Below are positions 60,491 through 64,000 of a DNA stretch of 64,000 nucleotides, in pieces. Location of the stretch: contig JAWUZG010000027.1 of assembly GCA_036785705.1 (NCBI GenBank), positions 3,453,501 to 3,517,500 of the forward strand, given 5' to 3'. Position numbers and translations under genes: made by a program. The notes under the pieces are model-generated. The model worked only from the letters and a program-made list of their open reading frames with translations, had not been told where the DNA came from and did no database searches. The first letter of the stretch is position 1. Each line of letters opens with the position of its first letter. The DNA comes from Acanthornis magna. Taxonomy: Eukaryota; Chordata; Aves; Passeriformes; Acanthizidae.

Positions 60491-62159
60491 GGATTCCTTT
60501 GATTCTCTGAAACACGACCTCATCTTACCAAAAATTGCTTTAAAAATAGTGGGGGTGAAGAAAAAAAACCCCTTATGTTGGATCAGGGAAAAAAAAAAAA
60601 AAAAAAGAATAAATGACATTTAAATGCAAGGAAATGAGTGAGAAGATTCGGCATTTTTTTAAGGACAAATTGTCTGTAGTTGAGTATTGATGACAGTGTA
60701 GCCAAGTGGACTGGAGGAGAGCTGGCTGCCTCTGAGAGCCGGAGTGTTGATTGTTAAAGAATAAAACTGAGGAATGTGGGGGGAAAAGAGCCAAACCGAT
60801 CCGCAGGCAGAGGAATCGGAGCCGGCGGTGGAGTGGGAAGTCTCGGCTGCCTTCGTCTCTCCTGGGGGACTCGCTCTGAGCCCCCCGCCCAGTGCGGCCC
60901 TTCTCTGTCCCGCTTCACTTCCCCTTCCCCTCACAGGGACTGGCTTGGGTCTCTGAACGACGCCTGGAGAGGTCCTGGTGCTCGTGGGTTGGGTGGGTGA
61001 TGGCAAGGTGCGGGCAGCCTTTACTGCGGGAGTCTAAACATGACCTGCGATTTCACACTGCACCTCTTCAACCACGGCAGCCTGGCTGGCCTTTAAAAAA
61101 TCCTTTGTTTTCTCCGTCAGGATAGATACTTTACGATTAAGTTCTGTGTTCAGCCTCTTTTGCTTGCTTGTCACTGCCTGCTTTCCTTTCAGTCTTTCCT
61201 GGTGTGTGTTTAGCCGATTCTCTTTGAGAGATGCCTAGAGCCATCTGTGCTGACTGTTGCTACACGTATATGAATGTATGTGTAGGAGAGGGCAGAGGTG
61301 CACGAGTTTTTCCGTGTCTGTGTAACTCCCTACAGCCCACAGACTTGTATCGGAGTGCTATTTAAGCGTGCATATGCATGCAGATCTGTGCCTCCGGACA
61401 GGCACACATTGTGTAGTAGACTGGAATACATAATTCCACAGAATGTAGGAATAAACTGAGCAGCTCAGAAACCAGTGAGGAAGAAAAGTAGAAAAAACAG
61501 AGAGAAAGGGAAAAAAAATACAGAAAGCAAAGGAAGCCTTGCTTCACTATTAGTGTCTGAACACAAAGTGAGGTCTTGTCTCACCGATTAATCTCTCTAG
61601 GACCAGTAAACTGAATATCCTAAACTAGTGTTAGAAGCCAAGTGTATCTGCTTCTCAAAGGAGGAAGCATGTTTTCTTACTGCGGGAAATGAAATCAAAT
61701 TTGGTGGCAGGCGTTTATGTCCAGCAGGGTCAAATGGCCGAAGAAGTAGTCTGGACACACGTTGCCTTTTAGGATACGGAGCTGCCAGCAAACGAGGGTC
61801 AACGCCTGCCTCTGTTTGGTTAGAAAGAAAGAAAAAAGAAAAAACAAAAAAAGGAAACAGGAAAAAGAAAAATAAAAACAAAAAGAAAAAGAAGAAAAAG
61901 AAAAGAAAAAATAAGAGAGAAGTTTAACAATCTCATTGCAAATCCAGCCGCGTTACCGTACTAGAGGAAATGAAAAAATGCTTCGGTTTGAGAGGACGAG
62001 TCCTTTATTTCCCTTATTGGATACGTTTCATGTGTTTTCCCCAACACTCCGGCTTAAGGACATGCCTTTTGAAACACAAACACACGCACAACTCGCGCAC
62101 GCACACACAGATAAGATATGTATTAGATCCTGACACATACGGGGTGGGGGGAAGAGCGG
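60491..62159. other. WNT7B 5' flank without recognised genes
   Basis: Contains a poly-A run at 60589-60606, a modest GC-rich segment at 60780-61010 and the A/G tract at 61.8 kb. The GC segment includes a strong pyrimidine tract ending in CTCACAG at about 60939, another possible splice acceptor. I see no coding exon. A TATTTAAG at about 61360 is TATA-like but isolated. Confidence 0.5.
61824..61922 (+). repeat. A/G-rich low-complexity tract
   Basis: About 100 bases of A-runs broken by single G, with a few C and T. The plus-strand open frame through it is only a Lys/Asn-rich translation of the tract and is not called as a gene. Confidence 0.9.

Positions 62160-62221
<62 letters not shown>
62160..62221 (+). 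repeat. (GA)n microsatellite upstream of WNT7B
   Basis: About 60 bases of GA dinucleotides with two single-base interruptions, ending 391 bases before the WNT7B start codon. It is purine-only on the coding strand, so it could form a triplex or be length-polymorphic. It may lie in the promoter or in a leader intron, depending on where transcription starts. Confidence 0.95.
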
Positions 62222-62395
62222 TCCTCCTACCTGGAGCCATAGATTGCAAGATACGTAGTGTTACCTGGGGAAGTCAGAACAAGTAAAAACAGGTTGAACT
62301 TCAGGGCTCTATGAGGCAGTTGATCAAGATCAGTGCTTGCTCATTCTCTCCCTCAGACTGTCTGTCTTGGGTTTTTGTTTTACTGTTTTGAGCAG

Positions 62396-62422
62396 CCCTT
62401 TCTATTTTTTCTTCCTCTTTAG
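62396..62422 (+). promoter_or_regulatory. Candidate 3' splice acceptor upstream of the WNT7B ATG
   Basis: A long pyrimidine run (CCCTTTCTATTTTTTCTTCC and onward) ends in TTTAG at 62422, with a TACTGTT branch-like sequence about 35 bases upstream. The structure is a textbook 3' splice site. If it is used, the WNT7B coding exon is preceded by at least one distal non-coding exon, for instance from the CpG island at 59.6-60.2 kb. No transcript evidence is available here. Confidence 0.35.
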
Positions 62423-62612
62423 CTTTAATATCGGAGCCGGTTTCGGTCACCATGGCTCTGGGAAGAGCTGCCTATCTGCGCGGAGTTGGCTTTTTACAGC
62501 TCGGCCGGCTTTGCTCCTGGGTAGCTTCAGCAATGCTCTTGACTGGGATTTAATCGACAAGATCAGTTCGGCTTTTTGTGCAATTTTTATGGCTCAGTCC
62601 ATTTTCTAGATC
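62423..62612 (+). other. WNT7B: WNT7B 5' untranslated region (proximal part)
   Basis: This stretch lies between a strong acceptor-like AG at 62421-62422 and the start codon. It carries stops in the WNT7B frame, so it is not an N-terminal extension. I cannot place the transcription start from sequence. The leader may either begin further left in a contiguous exon or be spliced from a distal non-coding exon. It contains one upstream ORF in strong Kozak context. Confidence 0.5.
62452..62553 (+). other. Upstream ORF in the WNT7B leader (33 codons)
   Basis: An ATG in a near-perfect Kozak context (CACCATGG) opens a 33-codon frame that begins MALGRAAYLRGVG and stops at TAA, 59 bases before the WNT7B ATG. 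The WNT7B start itself has a weaker context (ATCATGC, A at -3 but C at +4). If this segment is in the mRNA, ribosomes should meet the stronger upstream start first, which predicts translational damping of WNT7B. No known peptide is recognised, so any effect is more likely from translation itself than from the peptide. Confidence 0.45.
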
Positions 62613-62683
62613 ATGCACAGAAACTTTCGGAAGTGGATTTTCTACGTGTTTCTATGCTTTGGAGTCATCTATGTCAAATTAGG
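62613..62683 (+). CDS. WNT7B: WNT7B, first coding exon (partial gene)
   Basis: The exon encodes 23 codons plus two bases of codon 24. It begins MHRNFRKWIFYVFLCFG and continues VIYVKL, which is the N-terminus I know for vertebrate WNT7B (human has L where I reads at residue 19). The paralogue WNT7A starts quite differently (MNRKARRC), so the assignment to 7B is firm. The segment is the signal peptide of a secreted, lipid-modified Wnt ligand: a basic n-region (R3, R6, K7) followed by a hydrophobic core (W8 to about Y20). The start is fixed by an in-frame TAG at 62607-62609, two codons upstream, and has A at -3. The exon ends in phase 2 (GG) directly before GTAAGT, as expected for the split Gly codon of this gene. 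The mature Wnt domain, with its cysteines and the palmitoleoylated serine, lies in later exons outside the window. WNT7B normally signals through Frizzled receptors, and with RECK/GPR124 in brain vasculature. Confidence 0.93.
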
Positions 62684-62689
62684 GTAAGT
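62684..62689 (+). other. WNT7B: WNT7B intron 1 splice donor
   Basis: GTAAGT follows the exon sequence TTAGG. It matches the U1 consensus at all six intronic positions and sits at the phase-2 position expected for the end of WNT7B exon 1. Reading through would give GG-GTAA, an immediate in-frame stop after codon 24, so splicing here is required to make the protein. Confidence 0.9.
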
Positions 62690-64000
62690 CCTTGTGCACG
62701 ACAAATCTCCTTGGCTTTTGGGTCACGTTAGTGCGGAGTTGGGAGCAAAATGCTGCAAAGGAGAAGAAGAAAATAAGGAAAAGAAAAGATGTGACTATTT
62801 CTCTCTCCGCCCCCCGGGTGCCCAAGCGCCGGCAGCCCCCCGAAGCACGGCCGTGGGTGTCCCCGGTCCCGGGCGATGCCCGGCGGCGGAGCGCTCCGCC
62901 CGCGCCGAGCCTGCAGGGAGCCGGCCGCGGGTGATGACGGATCCTTTTATTTTGTACTGCTTAAGCGAACTTAAATATTATCTCTGGCTTACAGTACCCT
63001 CAGAGGAAAAAAAAAGAAAAGGCAGCCTGACAGAGTTAACTCAGGCGCTGCTGCTGGGACAATAGAGCAGAGCTGAGGTATTACAGAGGCGAAAGGGGCG
63101 GGAGGAGGGGAATCCCTGCTCTGAACCTGCGCTCAGGGATTTGGTTTATGCAGGCCTAGACACAATTTGCGTTTCTATCCATCACACGGACGTGTTGAAA
63201 TTAACCTGACAACTGGTCCGGCTGCCTCTGCTCTGGTGCTCCCGGGAAGCCAAGCGGGCTCGGGCGAAGGGACCGGCCCTGGGCCCCGGAGGGTGCGGCG
63301 GGGGCTCCCGGGGAGCCCGCTGTTTGCTCCTCGGTGTTTGATCACTGCAATCGAGAGCACGCGGTTATTTTAGTTGCCAAGTTTCGCCCTCTCTCCCTCT
63401 GCCTCTCCCCCCAGTGCCTGTATGCCCTTATTAATATTGCTCGTCGCAGTAGGCTGACTTGAGTTGAATTTCCACATTCCTGAGCCCCAGCCGAGTCCTT
63501 ACCTGTCGAACTACAAACTCTTTAAAGATCCTGTCTTTGCATAGCTGCGGGATTTTTTTTTTTAATGATCAAGAATGCATAAGGTGAGTTGCAATCCAAA
63601 AGCCCTCGCTTCCCACCTTGAAATCAATACGTGGAAGAGGACGGGGAAGCCAAAGGGCTGCTCCCAAAGGCAGAAGAGCGGGCACAGTTCCCCGGAGCGA
63701 CTGTCAGGCTGGAACCCGGCCGGAGCGGCGGAGCGGGAGGGCAGCGGGGAGCGAGGAGCGTTCCGGCCCTGGCCGCAGGGCCCCGCCGCAGCCTCGGGCG
63801 CTGCTCCGCGCACGTTGCGCGGCCGGGACAGCCCTTGCCCCGCTGTCAGCAGCCCGGGCAGCGGCGGGAGGAGGGGGCTGGCGAGGAGTGGGAGGGAATC
63901 TGCAAGAGGGAGCACGCCAGAGCCGAGGATTAAACAGCGGGGGAAAGGAATTAATCTGGGCTCCTCGGGGATGAGAAAGGACGCGGCAGGCTCTGTATCC
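62684..64000 (+). other. WNT7B: WNT7B intron 1, 5' part, GC-rich
   Basis: No second exon appears before the window ends. The intron holds three CpG-dense patches (about 62805-62945, 63205-63335 and 63640-63980), so the promoter-associated CpG landscape extends downstream of the first coding exon. The open frames here on both strands (for example 63618-63974 plus and 63562-63915 minus) have the Arg/Ala/Gly/Pro-rich composition of translated CpG DNA and match no family I know. A donor-like AAG-GTGAGT at about 63581-63589 is noted in the findings. Confidence 0.8.

Noticed and set aside
1..62000. let-7a-3/let-7b microRNAs expected upstream of WNT7B by synteny with human
   Set aside because: Searched by eye for TGAGGTAGTAGGTTGT and its complement. 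Only partial matches such as CTACCTCA near 977 were seen, without the mature sequence or a hairpin. They probably lie beyond the left edge.
62337..62609. 90-codon frame in phase with WNT7B, ending two codons before its ATG
   Set aside because: The upstream edge is a TTG, not an ATG, and it ends in TAG before the WNT7B start, so it is not an N-terminal extension. It only shows that the ATG at 62613 is the first usable in-frame start.

Overview
The window is vertebrate nuclear DNA, most likely from a bird. Nearly all recognisable dispersed repeats are short 5'-truncated CR1 LINE tails, carrying the family hallmarks (ATTCTATGATTCT-type 3' ends, the 'cagggaggtggttgagtc' block, and 'aatcatagaat' at the start of antisense copies). 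There are no Alu, B1 or L1 sequences. CpG islands are discrete, and most of the rest is AT-rich non-coding DNA. A passerine is possible, but the sequence alone does not settle it.

The one protein-coding gene I can identify is at the right-hand end. The first coding exon of WNT7B (plus strand, 62613-62683) encodes the signal-peptide start MHRNFRKWIFYVFLCFG and ends at a consensus GTAAGT donor. The rest of WNT7B lies beyond the window. Positions 1-62.4 kb are therefore the 5' flank of WNT7B, and 62684-64000 is the start of its intron 1. In human the DNA upstream of WNT7B leads to the let-7a-3/let-7b host locus. I looked for those microRNAs and did not find them here.

Layout: (1) 1-37 kb is a gene desert with CR1 fragments, two minisatellites (5.1 and 7.8 kb), A/C-rich tracts (24.4 and 33.2 kb), several perfect palindromes, a possible antisense LTR end at 19.5 kb, and a cluster of exon-like segments at 8.3-10.1 kb. 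(2) 37.9-44.3 kb is a CpG-island-rich domain flanked by two CTCF-like motifs in the same orientation. It contains a perfect 18-bp palindrome, a diverged ~104-bp tandem duplication and a canonical heat-shock element. It looks like a separate promoter or regulatory hub about 19-24 kb upstream of WNT7B, followed by an AT-rich stretch with homeodomain/octamer motifs (44.5-45.0 kb). (3) 45-59.5 kb is a second desert with more CR1 copies, a three-phase microsatellite (48.9-49.2 kb) and an unrecognised exon-like open segment at 54.7-55.2 kb. (4) 59.6-64 kb is the proximal WNT7B region: a strong CpG island with a degenerate GC minisatellite, a GA microsatellite, a candidate splice acceptor and an upstream ORF just before the WNT7B start codon, then GC-rich intron 1.

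Almost all other open reading frames, including the long ones in the CpG islands, look like chance frames. I have not called them as genes.
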